A DNA stretch of 46,223 nucleotides from an uncultured Pelagibacteraceae bacterium (GTDB taxonomy: Bacteria; Pseudomonadota; Alphaproteobacteria; Pelagibacterales; Pelagibacteraceae). A program made the translations under genes and the position numbers. The stretch is from the NCBI GenBank assembly GCA_902577285.1, contig CACGYL010000007.1:1-46223 (forward strand). Reading direction: 5' to 3'. The notes below the pieces were generated by a model. The model made no database searches and was not told where the DNA came from. It saw only the letters and a list, made by a program, of their open reading frames with translations. Shown piece by piece: positions 1-7,770 of this stretch; the first letter of the stretch is position 1; the number at the start of each line of letters is the position of its first letter.

Positions 1-572
1 ATGGTAAGGATTGGTCAGAGGTAAAACCAAATATACCATTTAAACAACTACCAATGTTAATGGTAGATGGAAAACATGAAATTTGTCAAAGCTTGGCAAT
101 TTTGACATTTGTTGAAAATTTGGCAGGTATTAATATTACTGACCCAATATTAAATGCAAAAGCAAACGCTATAATGCAAAGTGCTCATGAACTATTTATG
201 CCACTTAATCCAACAGTAAATTTTGCAACAGGTGAGAAGTTTAAAAAAAAAAGAGAAGATATGATGCCATTTTTAATGTCAAGATTTGAAGATCTTGAAA
301 AAGTTTTGACAGAAAATCATAAAAAATTTTTTATTTTAGACGAACCTAGAGCATGTGATTTTGCTGCATTCCACCATTTAGATTTATCCAAAATGCTTGA
401 TCCTAAATTAATAAAAAAGTTTCCTAGGTTAGAAAAATTTCTGGAAGACATAATGTCTATCGATAGTGTTAAATCCTATTTAGAAAATCGACCAGAGTTG
501 ATTGATGTAAGTGTAGAACCAAAACTAGTAATTGATGGAGTTCCACATCCAACAGGAGTTAAAAAAACCTAA
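1..572 (+). CDS. Glutathione S-transferase family protein, 5'-truncated by window
   Basis: The reading frame is open from base 3 with no stop before the window edge, so the gene begins upstream; the ATG at 54 is internal. About 189 residues are visible. The first part is the end of a thioredoxin-fold GST N-domain, with the typical 'QLPMLMVDG' (cis-Pro) and 'EICQSLAI' (glutathione gamma-Glu contact) segments. The rest is the helical C-domain, including 'DEPRACDFAAFHHL', which matches the family N-capping Asp region. The catalytic Tyr/Ser/Cys region is outside the window, so the subclass cannot be assigned. The substrate is unknown; a cytosolic glutathione-conjugating or thiol-handling role is inferred from the family only. 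Confidence 0.85.
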   Translation, partial: GKDWSEVKPNIPFKQLPMLMVDGKHEICQSLAILTFVENLAGINITDPILNAKANAIMQSAHELFMPLNPTVNFATGEKFKKKREDMMPFLMSRFEDLEKVLTENHKKFFILDEPRACDFAAFHHLDLSKMLDPKLIKKFPRLEKFLEDIMSIDSVKSYLENRPELIDVSVEPKLVIDGVPHPTGVKKT

Positions 573-582
573 TTTTAAATAG

Positions 583-611
583 TTGATTGCGTTATATAAA
601 ATTTCTATTAT
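583..611 (+). promoter_or_regulatory. Predicted sigma70 promoter for the tRNA gene
   Basis: TTGATT at 583-588 and TATTAT at 606-611 are separated by exactly 17 bases, matching the -35/-10 consensus at 4/6 and 5/6 positions. Transcription would start near 618, about ten bases before the mature tRNA 5' end. In AT-rich DNA such matches occur by chance, but the spacing and location directly upstream of a stable RNA gene support it. Confidence 0.45.
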
Positions 612-628
612 AACTTTGAGAAATTAAT

Positions 629-705
629 GGCGGGGTAGCTCAGTTGGTTAGAGCGCGGGACTCATAAGCCCGAGGTCAGTGGTTCGATCCCACTTCCCGC
701 TACCA
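629..705 (+). tRNA. tRNA with CAU anticodon (elongator Met, or Ile2)
   Basis: A 77-base cloverleaf. The acceptor stem GGCGGGG pairs with TCCCGCT (two G-U pairs at the ends), the D arm is GCTC/GAGC, the anticodon loop is CTCATAA, the T arm is AGTGG/CCACT around TTCGATC, the discriminator is A, and CCA is encoded. The anticodon stem CGGGA/GCCCG has an A-G mismatch next to the loop. It is not an initiator tRNA by its standard acceptor pairing (initiators usually lack a 1-72 pair). CAU could be elongator Met or a lysidine-modified Ile2; sequence alone does not settle this. The gene ends two bases before the stop codon of the convergent apt gene. Confidence 0.95.
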
Positions 706-707
706 AA

Positions 708-1235
708 TTAATGACCAGGAAAATCCATTAAATTTTCAACGTTGTAACCTTTTTTAAGAAGATTATTACAACCACCTAAATCAAAAAGATTTATCACAAA
801 TATAAAGGCTGCAACATTTCCTTTAGAAAGTTCAATAAGTTTTGCTGCAGCTTCTGCAGTTCCTCCTGTTGCTATCAAATCATCTATTATGAGAACAGAG
901 TCATTTTGTGAAATTGAGTCTTTATGGACTTCTATTGTTGCTGTTCCATATTCGAGCTCAAAATCAACTGAATGTACATCAGCAGGCAGTTTATTTTTCT
1001 TTCTTAACATTATGAATGGTTTTTTTAAAATGTAAGAAACAGCAGATGCAAACACAAAACCACGTGATTCAATTGCAGCGATTTTATCTACCCTAAATTT
1101 TTTGGATCTCTCGACTATTTGATTTATTGACTCCTCAAAAGCAGTCTCATTCTTTATTAATGTGGTTATATCTCTAAATAAAATACCTTTTTTAGGATAA
1201 TCTTTAATTGAGCGAATATAATCTTTTAAATCCAT
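708..1235 (-). CDS. apt: Adenine phosphoribosyltransferase
   Basis: 175 residues, normal length for Apt. It converts adenine plus PRPP to AMP and pyrophosphate in the cytosol (purine salvage). The PRPP-binding loop 'IDDLIATGGT' spans residues 117-126, and 'ESRGF' at 56-60 is the Apt-typical segment near the base site. The start ATG is followed by the usual N-terminal 'IRSIKDYPKKGILFRDITTL' segment. Apt diverges from mtnP with only 37 AT-rich bases between the start codons. This makes metabolic sense because MtnP releases adenine, which Apt recycles. There is no room for a terminator before the convergent tRNA gene. Confidence 0.95.
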   Translation of the reverse strand: MDLKDYIRSIKDYPKKGILFRDITTLIKNETAFEESINQIVERSKKFRVDKIAAIESRGFVFASAVSYILKKPFIMLRKKNKLPADVHSVDFELEYGTATIEVHKDSISQNDSVLIIDDLIATGGTAEAAAKLIELSKGNVAAFIFVINLFDLGGCNNLLKKGYNVENLMDFPGH

Positions 1236-1272
1236 AATAGTTATTTATAATTCAGATATAATTACTTTTTAC

Positions 1273-2145
1273 ATGGCAAATAATAAATTAGCAATAATTG
1301 GTGGAAGCGGTCTTTATGATGTTGAGGAGTTTAAAGACAGAGAATTAATAGATTTAAACACTCCTTGGGGAAAACCATCAGATAAGGTTTTAAAAGCAAT
1401 TTATAAAGATAAAGAAGTTTATTTTTTACCAAGACACGGTAAAGGGCACTTTATTTCACCATCAAACATAAATTTTAGAGCAAACATTGACTCATTAAAA
1501 CAATTGGGTGTAACAGATATTGTCTCTGTCTCCGCAGTAGGTTCTTTGAAAGAAAATTTGCCTCCTGGTAAATTTGTTATTGTTGACCAATTTATTGACA
1601 GAACATTTGCTAGAAATAAAACCTTTTTTGATGATGAAATAGTTGCTCATGTATCAATGGCACACCCAACCTCTAAAGGCTTAATGAATGCATGTGAGTA
1701 TGCAATAAAAAAAGAAGGAATAGATTATCAAATGGGAGGAACTTATGTGGTAATGGAAGGCCCACAATTTTCAACTTTAGCAGAGTCAAATCTTTACAGA
1801 TCATGGAAAGCAGATGTGATCGGAATGACAAATATGCCTGAAGCTAAATTAGCAAGAGAAGCAGAAATTAGATATGCATCTGTTTCAATGGTGACTGATT
1901 ATGATTGTTGGCATCCAGATCATGAAAATGTTGATGTTCAACAAGTAATTAAAGTATTATTAAATAATGCTTCTAAAGCAAAAAGTATGATTAAAAATCT
2001 CATTGATAATTTTGAAACTCATATTGATCCGAATGATCCAACAAATAATTGTTTAGATGTTGCTATAATTACTGCTCCAGAAAAAAGATCACAAAAGACG
2101 ATAATCAAACTAAAAACAGTAGCCGGTAGAGTTTTAAACAAGTGA
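1273..2145 (+). CDS. mtnP: S-methyl-5'-thioadenosine phosphorylase
   Basis: 290 residues, the usual length. It cleaves methylthioadenosine (MTA) with phosphate to adenine and 5-methylthioribose-1-phosphate. The phosphate loop 'GGSGLY' is at residues 10-15, 'RHGKGH' at 54-59, and 'SAVGSL' near 87. The late segment 'VTDYDCWH' carries the Asp pair typical of MTA phosphorylases, where purine nucleoside phosphorylases usually have Asn, so MTA rather than inosine/guanosine is the likely substrate. It is the first gene of a five-gene operon and overlaps the next gene by four bases (GTGA). MTA is the by-product of the SpeD-SpeE fusion encoded at 15094. Confidence 0.93.
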   Translation: MANNKLAIIGGSGLYDVEEFKDRELIDLNTPWGKPSDKVLKAIYKDKEVYFLPRHGKGHFISPSNINFRANIDSLKQLGVTDIVSVSAVGSLKENLPPGKFVIVDQFIDRTFARNKTFFDDEIVAHVSMAHPTSKGLMNACEYAIKKEGIDYQMGGTYVVMEGPQFSTLAESNLYRSWKADVIGMTNMPEAKLAREAEIRYASVSMVTDYDCWHPDHENVDVQQVIKVLLNNASKAKSMIKNLIDNFETHIDPNDPTNNCLDVAIITAPEKRSQKTIIKLKTVAGRVLNK

Positions 2146-2930
2146 CTGCAAAATTAACTGATAAGCAAATTTTAGATTATAAAAAAGATGGCGTAATTTT
2201 AATCAAGAAAGTTTTTTTGCCTTGGATTGAAAAACTTAGTCAGGGATTTCAAAAAGTATTAAATAAACCAAGTTCACATGGAAGAGAAAATGTTTCAAAA
2301 CAAGATGGAGGAAGATTTTTTGAGGACTATTGCAATTGGCAAAGAATAGAAGAATTTAAAGATTTTATTTTTAATTCACCAGCTGCAGAAATTGTTTCTC
2401 AATCAACTCAATCAAATAAAATTCAGGTTTTCCATGAGCATATTTTCTTAAAGGAACCTGGCACAAAAGAAACTCCATGGCATCAAGATCTTCCATATTA
2501 TTGTGTAGACGGAAATGATACAGGAAGTTTCTGGATACCATTAGATAGTGTATCAAAAGATAACTCTCTAAAAGTTTTAAAAGGTTCCCACAAGTTGCCA
2601 ATGTTAGTAAGACCTACTAAATGGTCAAATGATACGTTTTGGTATAAAAATAATAAGAGTTTTATGGACACTCCGAATATAGATAAAAATAATATTTTTA
2701 GTACAGAGATGGATGTAGGAGATGCAATATTATTTAATTTTAAAGCTTTACATTCATCTTCAGGAAATAGTGACAAAAAAAGTCGTAAAGCTTTTTCTGC
2801 AAGATTTATTGGAGACGATGTAAGATACATTGATAGAAAAGGAGAAACATCTCCACCTTTTGCTGGAATAGATTTAAAACCAGGAGATAAAATGAGAAAT
2901 GATTGGTTTCCTGTGGTTTGGAGTAATTAA
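2142..2930 (+). CDS. Phytanoyl-CoA dioxygenase (PhyH) family Fe(II)/2-oxoglutarate oxygenase
   Basis: 262 residues, starting at a GTG that overlaps the mtnP stop. The metal triad is visible: HxD at His114-Asp116 and a distal His204 in 'KALHSSSGN'. Arg215 in 'SRKAFSARF' fits the 2-oxoglutarate-binding position. 'PWHQDLPYY' and 'SFWIPLDSVSKDNSLKVLKGSH' are characteristic of the PhyH superfamily. The family hydroxylates varied small molecules, including phosphonates (PhnY) and acyl-CoAs; the substrate here is unknown. Its position between mtnP and mtnA, with overlapping or abutting ends, implies co-translation with methylthioadenosine salvage, although such an enzyme is not part of the classical pathway. 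Confidence 0.88.
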   Translation: MTAKLTDKQILDYKKDGVILIKKVFLPWIEKLSQGFQKVLNKPSSHGRENVSKQDGGRFFEDYCNWQRIEEFKDFIFNSPAAEIVSQSTQSNKIQVFHEHIFLKEPGTKETPWHQDLPYYCVDGNDTGSFWIPLDSVSKDNSLKVLKGSHKLPMLVRPTKWSNDTFWYKNNKSFMDTPNIDKNNIFSTEMDVGDAILFNFKALHSSSGNSDKKSRKAFSARFIGDDVRYIDRKGETSPPFAGIDLKPGDKMRNDWFPVVWSN

Positions 2931-4004
2931 ATGAGAATAAATGGAAAAAAATATAGAACGATTTGGTATGAAGATGATGTAGTAAAAATAATTGATCAAA
3001 CCAAGCTTCCGCATCATTTTATTATTAAAGATTTGAAGACAATAAAAGATGCGGTAAAAGCAATAAAAACTATGGAAGTAAGAGGTGCACCTCTTATTGG
3101 TGGAACTGCTGCCTACGGAATAGTATTGGCAATAAAAGAAAATAAAAATTTAGATTTCATTAAAAAAAGTTCAGAAGAATTAGTTAATTCAAGACCTACA
3201 GCTATAAACTTGCAATGGGCAGTTCATAGAATGAATAATAGATTATCATTTGTGAAGTCTGATGAGTTGTTGGATGTAGCATTAAAAGAAGCAAAATTAA
3301 TATGTGATGAGGATGTAAAATTTTGTGAGAACATAGGATTTAATGGGCTAAAAATAATTGAAGAAATTTATAATAAAAATAATAAAACTGTTAATATCTT
3401 AACTCATTGTAACGCAGGGTGGTTAGCAACTATAGATTGGGGGACAGCAACCTCGCCAATTTATCATGCTCATAAAAAAGGAATTCCCATTCATGTTTGG
3501 GTTGATGAAACTAGACCAAGAAATCAAGGAGCAAACTTAACTTCGTATGAGTTGAATGAAGAAAATATTCCAAATACTATAATTGCAGATAATACTGGTG
3601 GAATATTAATGCAACGAGGGGAGGTTGATATGTGTATTGTTGGAACAGATAGAACTTTATCAACTGGTGATGTTTGTAATAAAATTGGTACATATTTAAA
3701 AGCATTGGCCGCTCATGACAATAATGTTCCTTTTTATGTAGCCTTACCAAGTTCAACAATAGACTGGGATATAAAAGATTTTAAAGATATTCCTATTGAA
3801 AAGAGAAATCCTGAGGAGTTGTCTTATATTGAAGGAAAAGATGAAAATAATAATATTAAAAAAGTTTTGATTTATCCAGAAACAAGTAGGTCGATGAACC
3901 TAGCATTTGATATTACACCTGCAAAATACGTGACAGGCTTAATAACAGAGAAAGGTGTGTGCGAAGCATCTACAAATGGTCTAAAAAGAATGTTTGAAAA
4001 GTAA
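2931..4004 (+). CDS. mtnA: S-methyl-5-thioribose-1-phosphate isomerase
   Basis: 357 residues, standard length for MtnA. It isomerises methylthioribose-1-phosphate to methylthioribulose-1-phosphate. Family signatures are in place: 'RGAPLIG' at 51-57, the catalytic Cys160 in 'THCNAG', and Asp240 in 'VGTDRTLSTGDV'. The ATG directly follows the stop of the dioxygenase gene, and its own stop overlaps the sulfatase start (TAATG). The archaeal/eukaryal eIF2B-like and ribose-1,5-bisphosphate isomerase relatives are less likely because mtnP lies in the same operon. No mtnB, mtnC, mtnD or mtnK is seen in the window. Confidence 0.94.
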   Translation: MRINGKKYRTIWYEDDVVKIIDQTKLPHHFIIKDLKTIKDAVKAIKTMEVRGAPLIGGTAAYGIVLAIKENKNLDFIKKSSEELVNSRPTAINLQWAVHRMNNRLSFVKSDELLDVALKEAKLICDEDVKFCENIGFNGLKIIEEIYNKNNKTVNILTHCNAGWLATIDWGTATSPIYHAHKKGIPIHVWVDETRPRNQGANLTSYELNEENIPNTIIADNTGGILMQRGEVDMCIVGTDRTLSTGDVCNKIGTYLKALAAHDNNVPFYVALPSSTIDWDIKDFKDIPIEKRNPEELSYIEGKDENNNIKKVLIYPETSRSMNLAFDITPAKYVTGLITEKGVCEASTNGLKRMFEK

Positions 4005-5587
4005 TGAATAAAGTTAAAAATATATTATTTATAATGGCTGATCAGCTAAGATTTGATTATCTATCTTGTTATGGTCATCCACATTTAAAGACACCTCATA
4101 TAGATGGGTTAGCAAAAAAAGGAGTATTGTTTGAGTCAGCTTATGTCCAAGCACCTGTTTGTGGGCCTTCAAGAGCATCATATTATACTGGAAGAACAGT
4201 TTTTAGTCATGGCTCAACATGGAATCAAATACCCTTGCCAATAGGAGAATTAACTATTGGGGATTATTTAAGAAAATCAGGAATAAAAACTGGAGTTGTT
4301 GGTAAAACCCATATGCGACCTGATAAAGATGGAATGGATAGACTTGGAATTTCAAAAGATACAGAAATAGGTTTGACAGTTAGTGAACCAGGGTTTGATC
4401 CTTACGAGAGAGATGATGGACTTCACCCAAATAACCATATTAAAAATTCAAACAAAAAATTATCTTACAATGAATGGTTAAATAAACTTGGATACGAAGG
4501 AGAAAACCCATGGGATAGTTGGGCAAATTCATCAGTAGATGAGAATGGAAATATTCTTAGCGGATGGAGATTAAGAAACTCAAACAAACCAGCAAGAGTT
4601 AAAGAGGAACATTCAGAAACTGCATTTATGACCAATCGATCGATAGAGTTTATTAAAGAGAGTGGAGAAAATCCTTGGTTCTTACATTTGTCATACATTA
4701 AGCCTCATTGGCCATACATTGCGCCTGCACCTTATCACAATATGTATTCCGCCAATCAATTTTATCCAGTTCATAGAAGCAATACTGAAAAAGAGATAGA
4801 TCACCCTGTTTATAAAGCTTTCATGGAAAATAATATTTCAAAGACTTTTTCCAGAGAAGAGGTGAGAAATACTGTTCTTTCAGGATATATGGGATTAATC
4901 AAACAAATAGATGATAATCTTGGAAGACTATTTAAATTTCTAGAGGATAAAGATTATATGGAAAATACAATGATAGTTTTTACTTCAGATCATGGTGACT
5001 ACCAAGGTGATCACTGGTTAGGAGAAAAAGAATTATTTCATGAACAAATTGTTAAAGTCCCAATGATTATTTATGACCCTAGTAATTTGTCAGATAATAA
5101 TAGAGGAGTAAGAGAAAAGAGATTTGTTGAGGCTATTGATTTACTCCCAACTTTTCTTGACTCTATTGAAAGTAAAGTAAGTAGACATTGTCTAGAGGGA
5201 CAGTCTTTACTTCCAATTATAAGAGGCAACAAAGTATTAAATTGGAAGGAAAGTGTGTTTAGTGAAATTGATTATTCATTTAATGAGGCTCGAAAAATTT
5301 TAAACATAGGCCCATCTGATGCTAGGGCTTATATGATTAGAAATAACAAGTGGAAGTATATTTACTATAAAGGATTTCCTCCACAATTATTTGACTTAAT
5401 AAATGATCCTGATGAATTTAATGACATCGGACAGTCTCCTAAATACTCAAAAATAGTTCATGAAATGAAAGATATGCTTCTTGATAGGATTACTAGTCGA
5501 AAAAATAGAGTTGCGGCAACAGACGAATTCGTTTTGAAAGATAGAGATTATACCAAAGATGATGGAATTATGATAGGTGTTTGGTAA
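4004..5587 (+). CDS. Sulfatase-family hydrolase, phosphonate monoester hydrolase-like
   Basis: 527 residues of the alkaline phosphatase/sulfatase superfamily. The metal-binding start 'IMADQLRFD' is followed by the formylglycine signature CGPSR at residues 53-57 (Cys53 as the predicted formylglycine). 'TSDHGDYQGDHWLGEKELF' supplies the C-terminal metal Asp-His pair. Segments such as 'PWFLHLSYIKPHWPYIAPAP' and 'YMGLIKQIDDNLGRLF' resemble phosphonate monoester hydrolases and related arylsulfatases more than choline sulfatases, as I remember those families. No signal peptide is evident, so it is probably cytosolic. Likely reaction: hydrolysis of a sulfate, phosphate or phosphonate ester; the true substrate is unknown. 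It is translationally coupled to mtnA and to the next gene. Confidence 0.85.
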   Translation: MNKVKNILFIMADQLRFDYLSCYGHPHLKTPHIDGLAKKGVLFESAYVQAPVCGPSRASYYTGRTVFSHGSTWNQIPLPIGELTIGDYLRKSGIKTGVVGKTHMRPDKDGMDRLGISKDTEIGLTVSEPGFDPYERDDGLHPNNHIKNSNKKLSYNEWLNKLGYEGENPWDSWANSSVDENGNILSGWRLRNSNKPARVKEEHSETAFMTNRSIEFIKESGENPWFLHLSYIKPHWPYIAPAPYHNMYSANQFYPVHRSNTEKEIDHPVYKAFMENNISKTFSREEVRNTVLSGYMGLIKQIDDNLGRLFKFLEDKDYMENTMIVFTSDHGDYQGDHWLGEKELFHEQIVKVPMIIYDPSNLSDNNRGVREKRFVEAIDLLPTFLDSIESKVSRHCLEGQSLLPIIRGNKVLNWKESVFSEIDYSFNEARKILNIGPSDARAYMIRNNKWKYIYYKGFPPQLFDLINDPDEFNDIGQSPKYSKIVHEMKDMLLDRITSRKNRVAATDEFVLKDRDYTKDDGIMIGVW

Positions 5588-5925
5588 TGAATCCATTAAT
5601 ATTATCTTTAATTGGTTTAGTATTAGTTGGCGTATCTGCAAATTTATTAAATTTAATTAAAAAAAATAGAATTTTTTTATTAATTTCAATGCTACCTTGT
5701 ATTTATATTTTTATTTATGGTCTATACGCAACTTTTGGACCAATTGATTTATACAAAGACGGCACTGAAAATTTTATCGCTCAAAACCCTGGAAAAGATT
5801 TACCAGTTGTATTTGTCCTTTTGAAGTTTTATCAATATATATTAATCCTTGTTGGAGCTATATTTGGATTAATTTATTTTAATTATTTTCGAAATTTTAA
5901 TAATTCTACGGAGTCATCAGACTAG
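5587..5925 (+). CDS. Small membrane protein of unknown function
   Basis: 112 residues from the ATG at 5587, which overlaps the sulfatase stop as TAATG; an in-frame TTG at 5581 is a less likely start. Three hydrophobic helices are visible: roughly residues 3-20, 30-48 and 75-100. Between helices two and three lies a polar loop containing 'PIDLYKDGTENF'. I do not recognise the family. The position as last gene of the mtnP-mtnA operon suggests a membrane partner of that pathway. Its 3' end overlaps the convergent dctM gene by 20 bases, which is unusual even for this compact genome. Confidence 0.7.
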   Translation: MNPLILSLIGLVLVGVSANLLNLIKKNRIFLLISMLPCIYIFIYGLYATFGPIDLYKDGTENFIAQNPGKDLPVVFVLLKFYQYILILVGAIFGLIYFNYFRNFNNSTESSD

Positions 5926-7216
5926 GCAAATACAAACATATAGCTGGAAAAGCTATTATTAATGCAAGTCTAATTACATCAGTCATTAAAAACGGAAGCG
6001 TGCCAAACCAAATGGTTTGCAAGGGCGTTTTCTGCATAACACCCTTAATCACAAATAAATTCATACCAACGGGAGGAGAAATTAATCCAAATTCAACAAC
6101 AATTACTGCAAATATTCCAAACCATACAGGATCTATCCCTGCATCAACTATCACTGGATAGAAAACTGGAATAGTTAAAAATAACATTGCTAAAGAGTCC
6201 ATAACAGTTCCAAGAACTAAATATATTACACAAATTACTAGAATTACTCCTAACGGAGTAAGCTCAAGATAATTAATAAAATCAACTACTGCAAAAGGTA
6301 ATTGAGTAACAGTTATTAAATAATTAAATATACTTGCTCCTATTACAATTAAATATAATGATCCAACTGTTTTGATAGTTGTCCAAACCGCATCTTTCAA
6401 AAGGTTTAAATTTAATTGACCTCTAAAAAATATAAAAATTAATACTAATATTACTCCTACAGCTGCACTTTCAGTTGCTGTAAAAAATCCTAAGTAAAGT
6501 CCTCCCATCATGATTACAAAAATTAAAAAAATAGGAAAAACTTTTGATAGAGCAGAAATTCTATCCTTTAGTGGCATCTTAACTCCGTATCCACCTTGTG
6601 ATGGATATATTAAAAGATAAACCCTTATTGCAATCATATAGAGTATAACAGCAATTATCCCAGGAATTAATGCAGCAAAAAAAAGTTCCTGAACAGATTG
6701 TTCTGTTAAATAAGCATATATGACCAATATTACACTTGGAGGAATTATAATCCCGAGTGTTCCACCTGATGCAATAGAACCACTTATTAAAGCATCACTA
6801 TATCCATGCCTTCTCATTTCTGGACCGGCCATTTGAGACATTGTAGCAGCTGTAGCAATTGATGATCCACAAATCATTCCAAAACCAGCACAAGCTCCTA
6901 CAGTCGACATTGCTAGTCCACCTTTATAATGACCCACAACTGCGTATGCTGCATCATAAAGATTTCTTGATAGATTGGAGCTATTTGCAAGATTTCCCAT
7001 TAAAACAAAGAGTGGTAAAACCGATAATGTATATTTAGATACAGCGTCAAATGGGGCGGTTCCTAGTACAAATATCGCTGGATCAAAACCTGATATCATT
7101 GCAAAACCAGTAAAGCCAACTACTAACATTGCAATACCTATTGGGACGTTCAACACCATTAAAATTAAGACCGCAGCGAAAGCTAAGCCACCGTTAATTA
7201 CAGCATCAATACCCAT
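5906..7216 (-). CDS. dctM: TRAP transporter large membrane subunit (DctM family)
   Basis: 436 residues, with about a dozen hydrophobic helices along the whole length, normal for DctM. Typical segments include 'MLVVGFTGFAMISG' near the start, 'GSSIATAATMSQMAGPEMRRHGYSDAL' in the middle and 'EFGLISPPVGMNLFVIKGV' near the end. It forms the sodium-driven ion channel of a tripartite ATP-independent periplasmic transporter. The start overlaps the stop of dctQ by one base, so the two are one transcript. The matching binding protein is most likely the dctP on the opposite strand at 8671, beyond a divergent FAH-family gene. Confidence 0.92.
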   Translation of the reverse strand: MGIDAVINGGLAFAAVLILMVLNVPIGIAMLVVGFTGFAMISGFDPAIFVLGTAPFDAVSKYTLSVLPLFVLMGNLANSSNLSRNLYDAAYAVVGHYKGGLAMSTVGACAGFGMICGSSIATAATMSQMAGPEMRRHGYSDALISGSIASGGTLGIIIPPSVILVIYAYLTEQSVQELFFAALIPGIIAVILYMIAIRVYLLIYPSQGGYGVKMPLKDRISALSKVFPIFLIFVIMMGGLYLGFFTATESAAVGVILVLIFIFFRGQLNLNLLKDAVWTTIKTVGSLYLIVIGASIFNYLITVTQLPFAVVDFINYLELTPLGVILVICVIYLVLGTVMDSLAMLFLTIPVFYPVIVDAGIDPVWFGIFAVIVVEFGLISPPVGMNLFVIKGVMQKTPLQTIWFGTLPFLMTDVIRLALIIAFPAICLYLPSLMTP

Positions 7217-7704
7217 TAAGATTGTTTCTCTAAATTATTTACTAAAAGAGTTTTTACAAACCAAACTAGAATAGCAAGTACACTTAACCACATCCCAATA
7301 GAGCATATGAAATAAAATGGATAAAAATAAAGCTCTAGATCGATAGTTACTCTTTGATTATTCATAAATTTGTAAGATGTTAAAGTTGTCGAGTATGCCA
7401 TTAATGACATTATTGAGATCATTAAAATAAACTTTAAAATCACTAAATAAGTTTTAAATATTCCTAAATTTAAATTATTAATAAAGTCTGCTGATACATT
7501 TGCATTTAAGAAAAAAGCTCTTGGCATAGCTAGAAATGCAACTAAAGCCATGCCTATCTCAACCAGCTCAATTGTGCCTGTAACTGGAGAGTTTAAAAAA
7601 CGTCTTCCAAAAACATCGCAAAAAGTTAATACAGCTAATAAAAATAATATAATACCAGAGGCCATAGCTGAATAATCAAAAACTCTACTGACTTTAGTAA
7701 TCAT
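7216..7704 (-). CDS. dctQ: TRAP transporter small membrane subunit (DctQ family)
   Basis: 162 residues with four hydrophobic helices, the usual DctQ topology. 'LTFCDVFGRRFLNSPVTGTIELVEIGMALVAF' carries the conserved 'RR/GRRF ... G..E' pattern of this otherwise variable family. It pairs with DctM downstream. It diverges from the FAH-family gene at 7771 across 66 bases, which presumably hold both promoters. Confidence 0.88.
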   Translation of the reverse strand: MITKVSRVFDYSAMASGIILFLLAVLTFCDVFGRRFLNSPVTGTIELVEIGMALVAFLAMPRAFFLNANVSADFINNLNLGIFKTYLVILKFILMISIMSLMAYSTTLTSYKFMNNQRVTIDLELYFYPFYFICSIGMWLSVLAILVWFVKTLLVNNLEKQS

Positions 7705-7770
7705 AAAAATGTTGCTTCAAATTCTTTAAACATTACCATATAAACTGTATCAAAAATAGAAAGTATTCTT

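Noticed and set aside
573-710. tRNA 3' end as an integration site for a mobile element
   Set aside because: No integrase, no repeated tRNA end, and normal housekeeping genes on both sides.
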